Source: Clostridia bacterium (GTDB lineage Bacteria > Bacillota > Clostridia > UMGS1840). From it: 64,000 bases of DNA. The DNA lies in assembly GCA_017625695.1 (NCBI GenBank), contig JAGAKI010000058.1:40122-104121 (forward strand). The letters run 5' to 3'. This document shows positions 51,630 through 59,634 of this stretch, one piece after another. The notes beneath the pieces are model-generated. The model had not been told where the DNA came from and ran no database searches. It saw only the letters and a program-made list of their open reading frames with translations. The position numbers were made by a program, and so were the translations under genes. The number at the start of each line of letters is the position of its first letter. Position 1 is the first letter of the stretch.

Positions 51630-51784
51630 TTAAAAAAGTGTGCCTCCAATCGAAGACACACCGAAAAAGTGTCTCTCCGATTGCAAAGAAATTGAACAAC
51701 CCGACAAGGGAATATCAAAGATAGAGAAAACACTTTTTACCAAAGTATTTTCCCTTATCGAGTTACCTATTCAATTTCTTTGCC
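51630..51784 (-). ncRNA. Structured RNA: leader of the small acidic gene or a free ncRNA
   Basis: On the minus strand the RNA would begin within a perfect 14-bp closing stem (plus 51770-51783 with 51683-51696: GCAAAGAAATTGAA/TTCAATTTCTTTGC). Inside is a second stem CGATAAGGGAA/TTCCCTTGTCG (51750-51760/51702-51712) with one mismatch, then a 37-nt apical region. Downstream, GTGTGTCTTCGATT (51648-51661) can pair either with AATCGGAGAGACAC (51669-51682) or with GGAGGCACAC (51638-51647), the latter followed by T6. These exclusive pairings look like an antiterminator/terminator switch. No known class recognised. Confidence 0.65.
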
Positions 51785-51789
51785 CCATC

Positions 51790-51818
51790 ATTTTACCACA
51801 AAAGAAAAAATTTGTCAA
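51790..51818 (-). promoter_or_regulatory. Promoter of the structured RNA
   Basis: -35 TTGACA (51813-51818), 17-bp spacer, -10 TAAAAT (51790-51795), minus strand. The start would fall at the base of the closing stem. Confidence 0.85.
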
Positions 51819-51831
51819 TAATAATGTAGGG

Positions 51832-51895
51832 GACGATGCCCACAGCAAAAAGCAACCCGGACACGGGATAGTCGTAAACAACACCTGCAATCTCG
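51832..51895. repeat. Dispersed repeat fragments (GTAGGGGACGATGCCC / ACACGGGATAGTCGTAA)
   Basis: GTAGGGGACGATGCCCACA resembles the repeat at 63301-63313 and 63655-63680. ACACGGGATAGTCGTAA with CAACACCTGC also occurs at about 51389-51416. Confidence 0.55.
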
Positions 51896-51993
51896 TCAGC
51901 CCTCTTTCTCGTTACCGGATGAAAAAATTCATTCATTTCATAAAAAAATTCCGTTTGCAGATACTAAACAAAAAAACAAAAAGGCGGGATTTT

Positions 51994-53958
51994 ATGAATC
52001 ATGGTGAACAACGGGTGCTGGAGCTTTTGTCCCGACAGTTTCCCGATTTAGCTTCTGCCACAACTGAAATCATCAATTTAAGTGCTATTTTGGAGCTTCC
52101 CAAAGGCTGTGAACATTTTTTCAGCGATTTACACGGCGAATATGAAGCTTTTTGCCATATGTTAAAAAATGCATCCGGTTTAATTCGTTTGAAAATTGAG
52201 GAAGTCTTTTCCCATCTGCTGACCACGGAAGAACAGGATGCTTTGGCAACGTTAATCTATTATCCCGAAGAACGGCTGTCCTATCTGCAGAAAGACGGTC
52301 CCCTTTCTGATGACTGGTTTCGGGTGACGTTGTACCGTCTGGTACAGGTCTGCCGCGGTGTTGCTTCCAAATATACCCGTTCCAAGGTACGAAAAGCCTT
52401 ACCCAAAGAATTCTGTTACATCATTGAAGAACTGCTCCACGAGGGCGGAAGCGGTCCCGATAAGGATGCCTATTACCGGGGAATTTTAGAAACCATCCTC
52501 CGCACCAAACGTCAACAAGCCTTTCTCACCGCCATTTGTCAGCTGATTTCACGGCTTTCGGTGGACCATCTGCATATTTTGGGAGATATTTTTGACCGAG
52601 GCCCCGGTGCTCACGTGATTTTGGATACTCTTCTTTGCTACCACAGCGTAGACATTGCCTGGGGCAATCACGACATTCTCTGGATGGGGGCAGCAGCGGG
52701 AAACCCGGCTTGTATGGCTACGGTGCTTCGCATCTGTGCCCGCTACAATAATTTAGATACCGTAGAAAATGGCTACGGCATCGGACTCCGACAACTGTTT
52801 TCTTTTGGAGAAGCAGTCTACGGCGATCATCTCATTCCCGCCTTTTTCCCCGTGGGAGCGGCGGAGATCACCCCCTCTGAACAAGCATCGGTAACTGCTT
52901 TGCATCAGGCGATTTCGGTCATTGGCTGGAAGCTGGAAGCAGACATTATAAAAAGACATCCGGAATATGAAATGGAGGACCGTCTGTTATTGGACAAGCT
53001 TGGGCGTTCCCAAAAAAACATTGTCATAAACGGGGTTTCCTACCCTGTCAATGACGGATATTTCCCAACGGTTGACCCGGACTGTCCGACTCGTCTCAGT
53101 CGGGAAGAGGAAGAAATCGTCAACCGGCTGAAGGACGCATTTATGGGATCTCATAAGTTGCAAAAACACGTGAAATATCTGTTTTCCAAAGGGGGAATGT
53201 ATCAGGTAATGAATGGAAATCTGATGTATCACGGGTGTATTCCGTTAACGAAATCGGGAAATTTTGCAAGCTTTTTGGGACATCGTGGAAAATCCCTTTT
53301 AGACTACTGCGACAACACCCTGCGGAAAGGTTTTTTCCTTCCCGAACACCACCCGGAAAAAGAGTCCTGTGTGGATTTTTACTGGTATTTATGGTGCGGA
53401 ACCCATTCTCCCCTGTTCGGAAAATCCCAAATGAAAACCTTTGAGCGATATTACCTGTCCGACCCTGCCACCCACCGGGAAGACAAAAACCCATACTATC
53501 GGCTGATTGAGGGAGAATCCAGCCGTCAGCTTGTGGCAAAGATTTTAAAGGAATTTTCCCTGTCGGAAGAGACTTCTCATATCATCAACGGACACGTTCC
53601 CGTCCGTCAAAGCTGTGGCGAAAGTCCTCTGAAGGCGGGAGGCAGACTGTTTATGATTGACGGAGGTCTTTCCCGTGCCTATCAGGGAAAAACGGGCATC
53701 GGCGGGTATACGCTGATGTATCATTCCCGTGGGTTTTTACTCACTGCACACGAACCCTTTTCCAATCGCACCGATGCAGTGGAAGAGGGACGCGATATTG
53801 TGTCTACTCCCGTGGCAACAGAGCAGATGCCTTGTCGGTTACGGGTTGCCGACACAGATACGGGAAAAGAGCTTTCCCGTCGGATTTCGGAGCTTTTTGC
53901 CCTTGCCGACGCCTACCGTGAGGGACGTCTGCCCCAACCGGGGAACAGTCTGTCATAA
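51994..53958 (+). CDS. fbp: Fructose-1,6-bisphosphatase, class III
   Basis: 654 residues, within the usual range for the Firmicute class III enzyme. Metallophosphoesterase motifs are FFSDLHGEYEAFCHML near residue 45, HILGDIFDRGPGAHVILD near 195, WGNHDILWMGAAAGN near 225 and IINGHVPVR near 530. It hydrolyses fructose 1,6-bisphosphate for gluconeogenesis. I start at ATG 51994; the frame is open further upstream to 51640 but that part runs through the promoter and RNA elements of the opposite strand. The Shine-Dalgarno (GGCGGGA) is weak. Confidence 0.94.
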   Translation: MNHGEQRVLELLSRQFPDLASATTEIINLSAILELPKGCEHFFSDLHGEYEAFCHMLKNASGLIRLKIEEVFSHLLTTEEQDALATLIYYPEERLSYLQKDGPLSDDWFRVTLYRLVQVCRGVASKYTRSKVRKALPKEFCYIIEELLHEGGSGPDKDAYYRGILETILRTKRQQAFLTAICQLISRLSVDHLHILGDIFDRGPGAHVILDTLLCYHSVDIAWGNHDILWMGAAAGNPACMATVLRICARYNNLDTVENGYGIGLRQLFSFGEAVYGDHLIPAFFPVGAAEITPSEQASVTALHQAISVIGWKLEADIIKRHPEYEMEDRLLLDKLGRSQKNIVINGVSYPVNDGYFPTVDPDCPTRLSREEEEIVNRLKDAFMGSHKLQKHVKYLFSKGGMYQVMNGNLMYHGCIPLTKSGNFASFLGHRGKSLLDYCDNTLRKGFFLPEHHPEKESCVDFYWYLWCGTHSPLFGKSQMKTFERYYLSDPATHREDKNPYYRLIEGESSRQLVAKILKEFSLSEETSHIINGHVPVRQSCGESPLKAGGRLFMIDGGLSRAYQGKTGIGGYTLMYHSRGFLLTAHEPFSNRTDAVEEGRDIVSTPVATEQMPCRLRVADTDTGKELSRRISELFALADAYREGRLPQPGNSLS

Positions 53959-54060
53959 AAAATAAAAATCATGTATAAATTTTAAAAAATTGCCGTAGAA
54001 TAGAGTTGAAATAACATAAAAAATGCTTTCGGGCAAACGAACAACAGGAGGTTTTTTACT

Positions 54061-54273
54061 ATGATGATTGCTGATACCATTGCCTTGATTCTGGTGATTG
54101 TTGGTTCCTTAAATTGGGGGGCTATCGGACTGTTTGGTGTGGATGTGGTATCTTCCATTTTCGGTGCCGGTTCTATGATTTCCAGAATTATCTTCTCCCT
54201 GGTGGGAATTGCCGGTCTGTGGACCATTACCATTTTGTTTAAGGATAAACTGCCGGCAGAACACAGAGACTAA
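54061..54273 (+). CDS. DUF378 family small membrane protein
   Basis: 70 residues with two membrane helices. The DUF378 pattern is clear: ADTIALILVIVGSLNWGAIGLFGVDVVSSIFG and IFSLVGIAGLWTI. Function is unknown. ATG at 54061 follows AGGAGG. It stands alone between fbp and a terminator. Confidence 0.9.
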   Translation: MMIADTIALILVIVGSLNWGAIGLFGVDVVSSIFGAGSMISRIIFSLVGIAGLWTITILFKDKLPAEHRD

Positions 54274-54314
54274 GTAAAACGCTGTTTGGAACTGTTTCCC
54301 AAACACCAAAAAAC

Positions 54315-54356
54315 AGGAAAAAGGGAACTGATACTTTCGTATCGGCTCCCTTTTTT
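54315..54356 (+). terminator. Intrinsic terminator of the DUF378 gene
   Basis: AAAAAGGGAACTGATAC / GTATCGGCTCCCTTTTT hairpin with T-run. Confidence 0.85.
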
Positions 54357-54380
54357 CCTCTTATTCTTCTTCTATTCTAT

Positions 54381-54594
54381 AAAACGCAAAAAAATGCCCG
54401 AGAAGGGAGAAACCGAACACCCAATGGGTGGTTTTTTGCTTTCCGGTACGATATTACCGGAACGGCGGAAAAAATTTTAAAACGCAAAAAAATGCCCGAG
54501 AAGGGAGAAACCGAACCCCGAAGGGGGTTATCCGACGGCGTACAAAGGTACGCCGAGGATGAGGTTCATTCCTTCTCGAGCATTTTTTAAGTTT
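54381..54594. repeat. Fold-back repeat and partial direct copy between convergent genes
   Basis: AAAACGCAAAAAAATGCCCG with AGAAGGGAGAAACCGAAC occurs at 54381-54418 and 54479-54516. The second copy folds back: AAAAAATGCCCGAGAAGG pairs with CCTTCTCGAGCATTTTTT (54571-54588) around a CGACGGCGTAC...GTACGCCGAG core. The outer stem ends with T6 and can act as a bidirectional terminator for the yebC gene, whose stop is at 54595. Confidence 0.8.
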
Positions 54595-55320
54595 TTACTC
54601 TTCCCAGGAGTGGAAGATGTTCTGCACATCGTCGTTATCTTCCAACATATCGATGAGTTTGTTCATATTTTTGATTTGGTCTTCATCGGTTAAGGTGGTA
54701 TAGTTATCGGGAATTTTGGAAACTTCAGCTTCTAAGATGGTATAGCCTTTTTGTTCGTAGGCTTCACGGATTTGGGAGAAGGTTTCGGGGGCAGTGGTGA
54801 TTTCATAGCCATCCTCTAACACTTCAATGTCCTGAGCGTCCAGTTCCAGTGCTTCCATGGTCATTTCGTCATCATCCATGCTGTCGGTTTTTTCAATTAC
54901 GATGATGCCTTTTTCCTGGAAGGACCAGCTTACGCAACCGGTAGCACCCATATTACCGCCGCATTTATCAAAGGCGTGACGAACATCTGCTGCGGTACGA
55001 TTACGGTTATCGGTTAAGGTTTCTACAATCACAGCAACGCCGCCGGGACCGTAGCCTTCGTAAGTGATAGCTTCGTAATTGGAGGTATCTTCACCGCCTG
55101 CTGCTTTCTTGATACATCTCTGCACGTTTTCAGAGGGCATATTGTTAGCTCTTGCTTTGGCAATCAGATCACGGAGCTTTCCGTTTACGGTGGGGTCAGG
55201 ACCGCCTGCTTTTACAACGACTGCGATTTCTCTGCCGATTTTGGTGTATACCTTTGCTTTCTGAGCATCGGTTTTTCCTTTTTTGTGTTTGATGTTTGAC
55301 CATTTAGAATGTCCTGACAT
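54595..55320 (-). CDS. yebC: YebC/PmpR family regulator / translation factor
   Basis: 241 residues, canonical from MSGHSKWSNIKHKKGKTDAQKAKVYTKIGREI to the end. The central GYGPGGVAVIVETLTDNRNRTAADVRH and MGATGCVSWSFQEKG stretches are diagnostic. Members were described as transcription regulators, and recent work also ties YebC-type proteins to translation of proline-rich stretches. It overlaps the upstream PHP gene by 17 bp. Confidence 0.96.
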   Translation of the reverse strand: MSGHSKWSNIKHKKGKTDAQKAKVYTKIGREIAVVVKAGGPDPTVNGKLRDLIAKARANNMPSENVQRCIKKAAGGEDTSNYEAITYEGYGPGGVAVIVETLTDNRNRTAADVRHAFDKCGGNMGATGCVSWSFQEKGIIVIEKTDSMDDDEMTMEALELDAQDIEVLEDGYEITTAPETFSQIREAYEQKGYTILEAEVSKIPDNYTTLTDEDQIKNMNKLIDMLEDNDDVQNIFHSWEE

Positions 55321-56140
55321 GGTTTTTAATCTCCTTTAAAAATGAGTATGGTATCCGAAGGTGGTTGGGGGTAAGCGGAATCTGAGGCTTCATTGCCCCG
55401 TGGAAATCACTTCCGCCGGATTTTAAAAGTCCCAATTGTTCCACCAATTCGGTATAAAGCTTGGTTTGTTCGGGGGTGTATTCGGTATAAATGGTTTCCG
55501 CACCCACCAGTCCGCTTTGTTTGAAACGGACAAGCAACTCTTTTAATTCACTTTCTGAAAGTTTCAGATAATGCATATGAGCTAAAATGGGAACGCCGCC
55601 TGCAGCACGAATGATGGAAATGGCTTCCTCCGGCTCAATGCGGTCTTCATTCACATGGGCAACTCTGCCGTGTCCCAGATATTTTTGGAATCCTTCTTTC
55701 ACGCTTGCCACATATCCCTTGTCGCAAAGCAGCTTGGCAAAATGTGCTCTGCCCCAAATGTTTCCCGTGGCAACTTGTTTGACCTCTTCCACGGTAATGG
55801 GCATCCCTAAGCGATTTAAAATTTCTAAGGTTTTTAAGTTTCTTTTTTCCCGGTTTTGGGCAAGTTCTTTTAACTTTTCCCGTAGAGGCGGATCGTCCGG
55901 ATTGATATACAACCCTATCATATGAAGCTCTCTGTGATAGTTACAGGAAAGCTCAATGCCGGGAATTACTTCCATTTCGTACTCTTTCCCTGCTTCTAAT
56001 GCCTCACAAATACCGTCCACCGTATCGTGGTCGGTAATGGCGATTGCCGAAAAGCCTTGTTCTTTCGCAAGTTTCACCAGTTCCCGGGGAGTGAAAGAAC
56101 CATCGGAATACGTAGTATGAGTATGCAAATCAATCATCAT
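55304..56140 (-). CDS. PHP domain phosphoesterase (TrpH / RNase AM-like)
   Basis: 278 residues. Metal-binding motifs are IDLHTHTTYSDGSFTP at the N-terminus, ITDHDTVDG near 40, EVIPGIELSC near 65, LAHMHYLKL near 190 and SGGSDFHG near 245. The family hydrolyses nucleoside 3',5'-bisphosphates and trims short RNA 5' ends. The start ATGATG overlaps the stop of the membrane-protein gene upstream (ATGA), so they are translationally coupled; I use the first ATG at 56140. Confidence 0.9.
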   Translation of the reverse strand: MMIDLHTHTTYSDGSFTPRELVKLAKEQGFSAIAITDHDTVDGICEALEAGKEYEMEVIPGIELSCNYHRELHMIGLYINPDDPPLREKLKELAQNREKRNLKTLEILNRLGMPITVEEVKQVATGNIWGRAHFAKLLCDKGYVASVKEGFQKYLGHGRVAHVNEDRIEPEEAISIIRAAGGVPILAHMHYLKLSESELKELLVRFKQSGLVGAETIYTEYTPEQTKLYTELVEQLGLLKSGGSDFHGAMKPQIPLTPNHLRIPYSFLKEIKNHVRTF

Positions 56141-56766
56141 TTTGACGAATGCGCACAACGGGAACGCAAAACTTTTTTCTTAGGAAGGCTCCGTTTGAAG
56201 TTTTCGTGGAAAATCAGATAAGTCGCAAAGAGCATAATGGTAGTGATGATAATAAAGCCCCAAGCAACCAGCATATTAACAAAACAGAAATAGAATGCCA
56301 AAATGGATGCAATGGATGCTCCGTAGCTGAATATACGAAGCAGATTCATCTGACCGCCATGTGCATACTGAGTGCCGAATACGCTGACATAAACAGTCAT
56401 ATAAAAGGCATTGATTGCCTGCACAATAACCGTATCCAGGTAATACAGAACACCGCTTTCATCGAAAGAAGTGATGAGGGTATACACAAGGTTTGCACCT
56501 AAAATGGTGTAGGTTAAAATCCGGGAAAATATGGTGCTTCGACCGGTCGATTTCCGGCTGAATTTACTGATTAACAGATAAAACAGAGAAATAAAGAACA
56601 AATAGAAATAGGTGGGTACCACCGACTGAAAAATGGTGTAGGGTATTTCAAAGTTACTGCTCAGTAAAATCAATACATTCGCACCCATTAAAATAATCTG
56701 GGCGATACTGCCGTATAATAAATGATTTTTGGTACGATAAACCCGTCTTAAAAAAAATTCAATCAT
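56137..56766 (-). CDS. Polytopic membrane protein of unknown function
   Basis: 209 residues with about six hydrophobic segments and no motif I recognise. It begins MIEFFLRRVYRTKNHLLYG and ends in a basic tail (KRSLPKKKVLRSRCAHSSK). ATG at 56766 has AGGAG seven bases upstream. The gene lies 22 bp after an HPr-kinase-like ATPase gene and overlaps the PHP gene, so the three are one transcript. A role connected with the ATPase is plausible but unproven. Confidence 0.7.
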   Translation of the reverse strand: MIEFFLRRVYRTKNHLLYGSIAQIILMGANVLILLSSNFEIPYTIFQSVVPTYFYLFFISLFYLLISKFSRKSTGRSTIFSRILTYTILGANLVYTLITSFDESGVLYYLDTVIVQAINAFYMTVYVSVFGTQYAHGGQMNLLRIFSYGASIASILAFYFCFVNMLVAWGFIIITTIMLFATYLIFHENFKRSLPKKKVLRSRCAHSSK

Positions 56767-56788
56767 AGTCTTTCTCCTAGTATTAGTT

Positions 56789-57727
56789 TTAATCGAACAG
56801 AGCATGCCGCACAGTTTCCACAGCATCCAAATCCGGACGGCACTTTAAGATGTAACAGGGAGTTTCGCTGAGTAACAGATGAATCAAAGTAAACAGTTTA
56901 TCCAAAAGACTTTTATCCACCGGTCGATTCACACTGCCAAGCAACCACTGAAGTGCCTGCAAGGTCTGTAACCGGGTGATTTCATTTTCGGGTGCCTGCT
57001 GTAAGAACACAATCGCTTTTAAGGGAACAATGACATTTTTCCCCTCTCCGCTGGCACCTGCCCAGGGAGAACCGCATGCGTAGGCTTTGCCGTCTTCCAT
57101 AAAGCGGATAATGGGAGAATCGTCATTTAAAATGAATGCCGAAGAATCAAACTGTTCCCACAGTTTGGTATGAGTGGTTTTGCCGGTTCCGCTGGGAGCC
57201 GAAAACAAAATTCCCTCTCCCTGATACGAAATGGCAGAAGCGTGTACTGCAAAGCCATCATAATGAAGCAATGCATACCGCATTGCCTGGTCGGTTCCGT
57301 TGATTAAAGGAAACTCCGGCTTAAAGGCTGCAGATTCTGCATTTTTATATTCTTTGGGGTTGGGCATTGTTTTTTTGTATTCTCTTAATGCCTGATTAAT
57401 CAAATTGATTTCGTTCGCATCCTCCAGACGGTAGAACTGAATCTCGATGGTTTCCTTTTTGATTTTGGTACAACTGATATACCGGTCAATCTGCTCGTTA
57501 TAGTCCCAGTAGCAAAAGGCACCGTCGGGAAGCTTTGCCCAGGTACGGTCATTGGTGACGGTAATCAGCTCATAATCGTCGGGAAGCTCTACCGAGTCGG
57601 TCAATCGGAAATGGATCGAAATATCCTCGTTCAGATAAACATCCTGATAAGGAGCAGCACGTTCGGTAAAGACAGGGTTCAGATCTCCTGTAATATTCAC
57701 TTTGATTCCTGCAATTCTTAACTTCAT
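56789..57727 (-). CDS. HPr-kinase-like P-loop ATPase
   Basis: 312 residues. A Walker A loop FSAPSGTGKTTHTKLW sits near residue 168, followed by ILNDDSPIIRF and GSPWAGASGEGKN, the pattern of the HPr kinase/PEP carboxykinase C-terminal fold. The N-terminal ~140 residues are beta rich and differ from HprK. It lacks the usual second HPr-interaction region, so its substrate is unlikely to be HPr. ATG at 57727 follows GGAGGGGG. Clustered with a membrane protein and PHP phosphatase of unknown role. Confidence 0.8.
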   Translation of the reverse strand: MKLRIAGIKVNITGDLNPVFTERAAPYQDVYLNEDISIHFRLTDSVELPDDYELITVTNDRTWAKLPDGAFCYWDYNEQIDRYISCTKIKKETIEIQFYRLEDANEINLINQALREYKKTMPNPKEYKNAESAAFKPEFPLINGTDQAMRYALLHYDGFAVHASAISYQGEGILFSAPSGTGKTTHTKLWEQFDSSAFILNDDSPIIRFMEDGKAYACGSPWAGASGEGKNVIVPLKAIVFLQQAPENEITRLQTLQALQWLLGSVNRPVDKSLLDKLFTLIHLLLSETPCYILKCRPDLDAVETVRHALFD

Positions 57728-57782
57728 CAAACTACCCCCTCCGTAATATCAAAAAATTCGGAATCCTTGCAGAAAGGATGGA

Positions 57783-59288
57783 TTATTCGTAAATTTTATC
57801 AATGGTGATTTTTCCACCGTTATAGTTGGCAGAAGGAATCTGCTCATTGGTATTCAAATCACAGAAGAACACATCGCCCGCTTTGATGGGACGGGTCAAT
57901 TCTGTGAGACAAATATCGTTGATTAACTGGCCGGGCTGTGCAGATACCACTTCCAGTTTTACACGCATTACATACACTTTATCTTTACTCTGTACCAAAG
58001 AAGGATAGTAATGAATCTTGATCTGAGCACCGTTATGTGCTGCAATCTGGCAGAACTGGTTTAAGGGATTTAACAAGAAACTCTTCATTTCTCTGGCAAA
58101 ATCGTAGGTTCCGGTCAGAGCGGCAGAAGAAATTTCATAGGGTGCTTCATAAACTGCATTGGGAACTTCTTCTAAAATTGCCTGATACAGTTTGCGGTTG
58201 GAGGGATAGGTAGAAAGGTCTTTACGGATTTCGGTGGTCGGCTGGTCTGCAGTCGCACCGCCGGTTACCACAACCTTAATCAGAACAGGAATCTGTCGAT
58301 CCACTTCGGTTACCAACTGAGCAAACCGGAAGTAGCTGAGCGGAGCACTTCTGTCTACACCGGGAAGCAACACGGTTTTATCAATGGTTCTCTTATCCAG
58401 GTCGTGCTTTTCTGCAAAGAATGCATACGCATCAATCGCTTCTCCCACGCTGATGGGAGTATCAATCATTGCTTCAGTTACAATTTCAGCACCCAAAACG
58501 TCTCTTCCGATAACCCAGAAAGAGAGTGCATCAGGATGGTCAAAGGGACGTTTGCCAACCATATCTCCTAAATTATAATATGCCAGCTTGTATTCATTGT
58601 TGAACATACGAAGAGTTGCAGAAGACAAGTCGCCATAAGAAAGGGGTTCGTTATCATCATAGCTTCTGTCAGTTAATTTCGCCATTTTCAGCACTTCGTA
58701 ATACTGTGCCTGATGATTGTCTGCTTTAATTGCTCGAGACAGCACAGTTGCCACTTCGGCACGGGTAATGTTGTTTTTGGGAGCAAAGCTTCCATCGGGA
58801 TAACCGGTGATGATTCCGCTTTCTGCTACGGCTGCAACTGCCGCCTGATATGCTTCGCTGATGTCAGCTGCATCGGTAAAGGTTGCGGGAGCGGTTGCCG
58901 ATTTAATATTTTTGGAAGCATAAATGGCATATGCCACTTCTTCTCTGGTTGCGGGAGTATTGGGATAAAACTCGGTACCGGTGATAAAGTAGCTGCCGCT
59001 TGCGGTAACATAATCATAATACCACTGGTCTTCCAAAACGTCGGTGTAAGTTTTTTCCACCGAAGTGCCAAACTGAACGGACAGCAGCTTTGCAAGCTCT
59101 GCACGGGTTACATTGGCATCGGGACGGTAAGAACCATCTTCATAGCCGTTAACTACGCCATTTGCTACCAGTTCATCTACATAGGGATATGCCCAGTGAG
59201 CGGCATCAAAATCGGTAAAGGTTGCCGCAAATGCAACGCTTGTGAGCATCATCATTGCCAATAAGAAGGAAAGAATTTTTTTCATCAT
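57783..59288 (-). CDS. S-layer homology domain protein
   Basis: 501 residues. A signal peptide (about 1-21, ending AFAATF) is followed by three SLH domains: FTDFDAAHWAYPYVDELVANGVVNGYEDGSYRPDANVTRAELA, then a divergent one near 80-130, then SEAYQAAVAAVAESGIITGYPDGSFAPKNNITRAEVATVLSR. SLH domains bind pyruvylated wall polymer. The remaining 310 residues are a surface domain I cannot assign. ATG at 59288 follows AGGAGG, with its own promoter. The SLH modules fit a Gram-positive cell envelope. Confidence 0.92.
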   Translation of the reverse strand: MMKKILSFLLAMMMLTSVAFAATFTDFDAAHWAYPYVDELVANGVVNGYEDGSYRPDANVTRAELAKLLSVQFGTSVEKTYTDVLEDQWYYDYVTASGSYFITGTEFYPNTPATREEVAYAIYASKNIKSATAPATFTDAADISEAYQAAVAAVAESGIITGYPDGSFAPKNNITRAEVATVLSRAIKADNHQAQYYEVLKMAKLTDRSYDDNEPLSYGDLSSATLRMFNNEYKLAYYNLGDMVGKRPFDHPDALSFWVIGRDVLGAEIVTEAMIDTPISVGEAIDAYAFFAEKHDLDKRTIDKTVLLPGVDRSAPLSYFRFAQLVTEVDRQIPVLIKVVVTGGATADQPTTEIRKDLSTYPSNRKLYQAILEEVPNAVYEAPYEISSAALTGTYDFAREMKSFLLNPLNQFCQIAAHNGAQIKIHYYPSLVQSKDKVYVMRVKLEVVSAQPGQLINDICLTELTRPIKAGDVFFCDLNTNEQIPSANYNGGKITIDKIYE

Positions 59289-59381
59289 GTCAAGGTCCTC
59301 CTGTTATGTAAGTTATTTTTTACAATTCTAAACCTCTGAAAATGGAGTTGCATTTCCCCATTTTCAATAAAAATCACTCTC

Positions 59382-59410
59382 ATTATAACACATCCGATTA
59401 AAAAAATCAA
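59382..59410 (-). promoter_or_regulatory. Promoter of the SLH protein gene
   Basis: -35 TTGATT (59405-59410), 17-bp spacer, -10 TATAAT (59382-59387), minus strand; leader of about 85 nt. I see no further feature from 59411 to the terminator at 59575. Confidence 0.8.
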
Positions 59411-59572
59411 CAAAAATGCACATTTTTTTAATGGAAATTTATCGAAATAAAAAACCTTTCCAAGACATACAAATATCAGGGCGGAATTCTTTTGGTTAAG
59501 AACAAAAAAGAAGAGAAAACCCCTGCAAACATAACCGGTGATGCCTTCTTCCCTTTGCAGAACTCTCACAAT

Positions 59573-59622
59573 AAAAAAACGGCAGGGAACCCGAATCGAG
59601 CTTCCTTGCCGTTTTTATCATT
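59573..59622 (-). terminator. Intrinsic terminator of the nhaC gene
   Basis: AAAACGGCAGGGAA / TTCCTTGCCGTTTT stem downstream of the stop at 59635, with T7 on the minus strand (T5 on the plus). Confidence 0.85.
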
Positions 59623-59634
59623 CATTTTAAACTC

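Noticed and set aside
51640..51993. N-terminal extension of fructose bisphosphatase
   Set aside because: This part coincides with a divergent promoter and a structured RNA on the minus strand, and class III enzymes start near MNHGEQRVLELLS.
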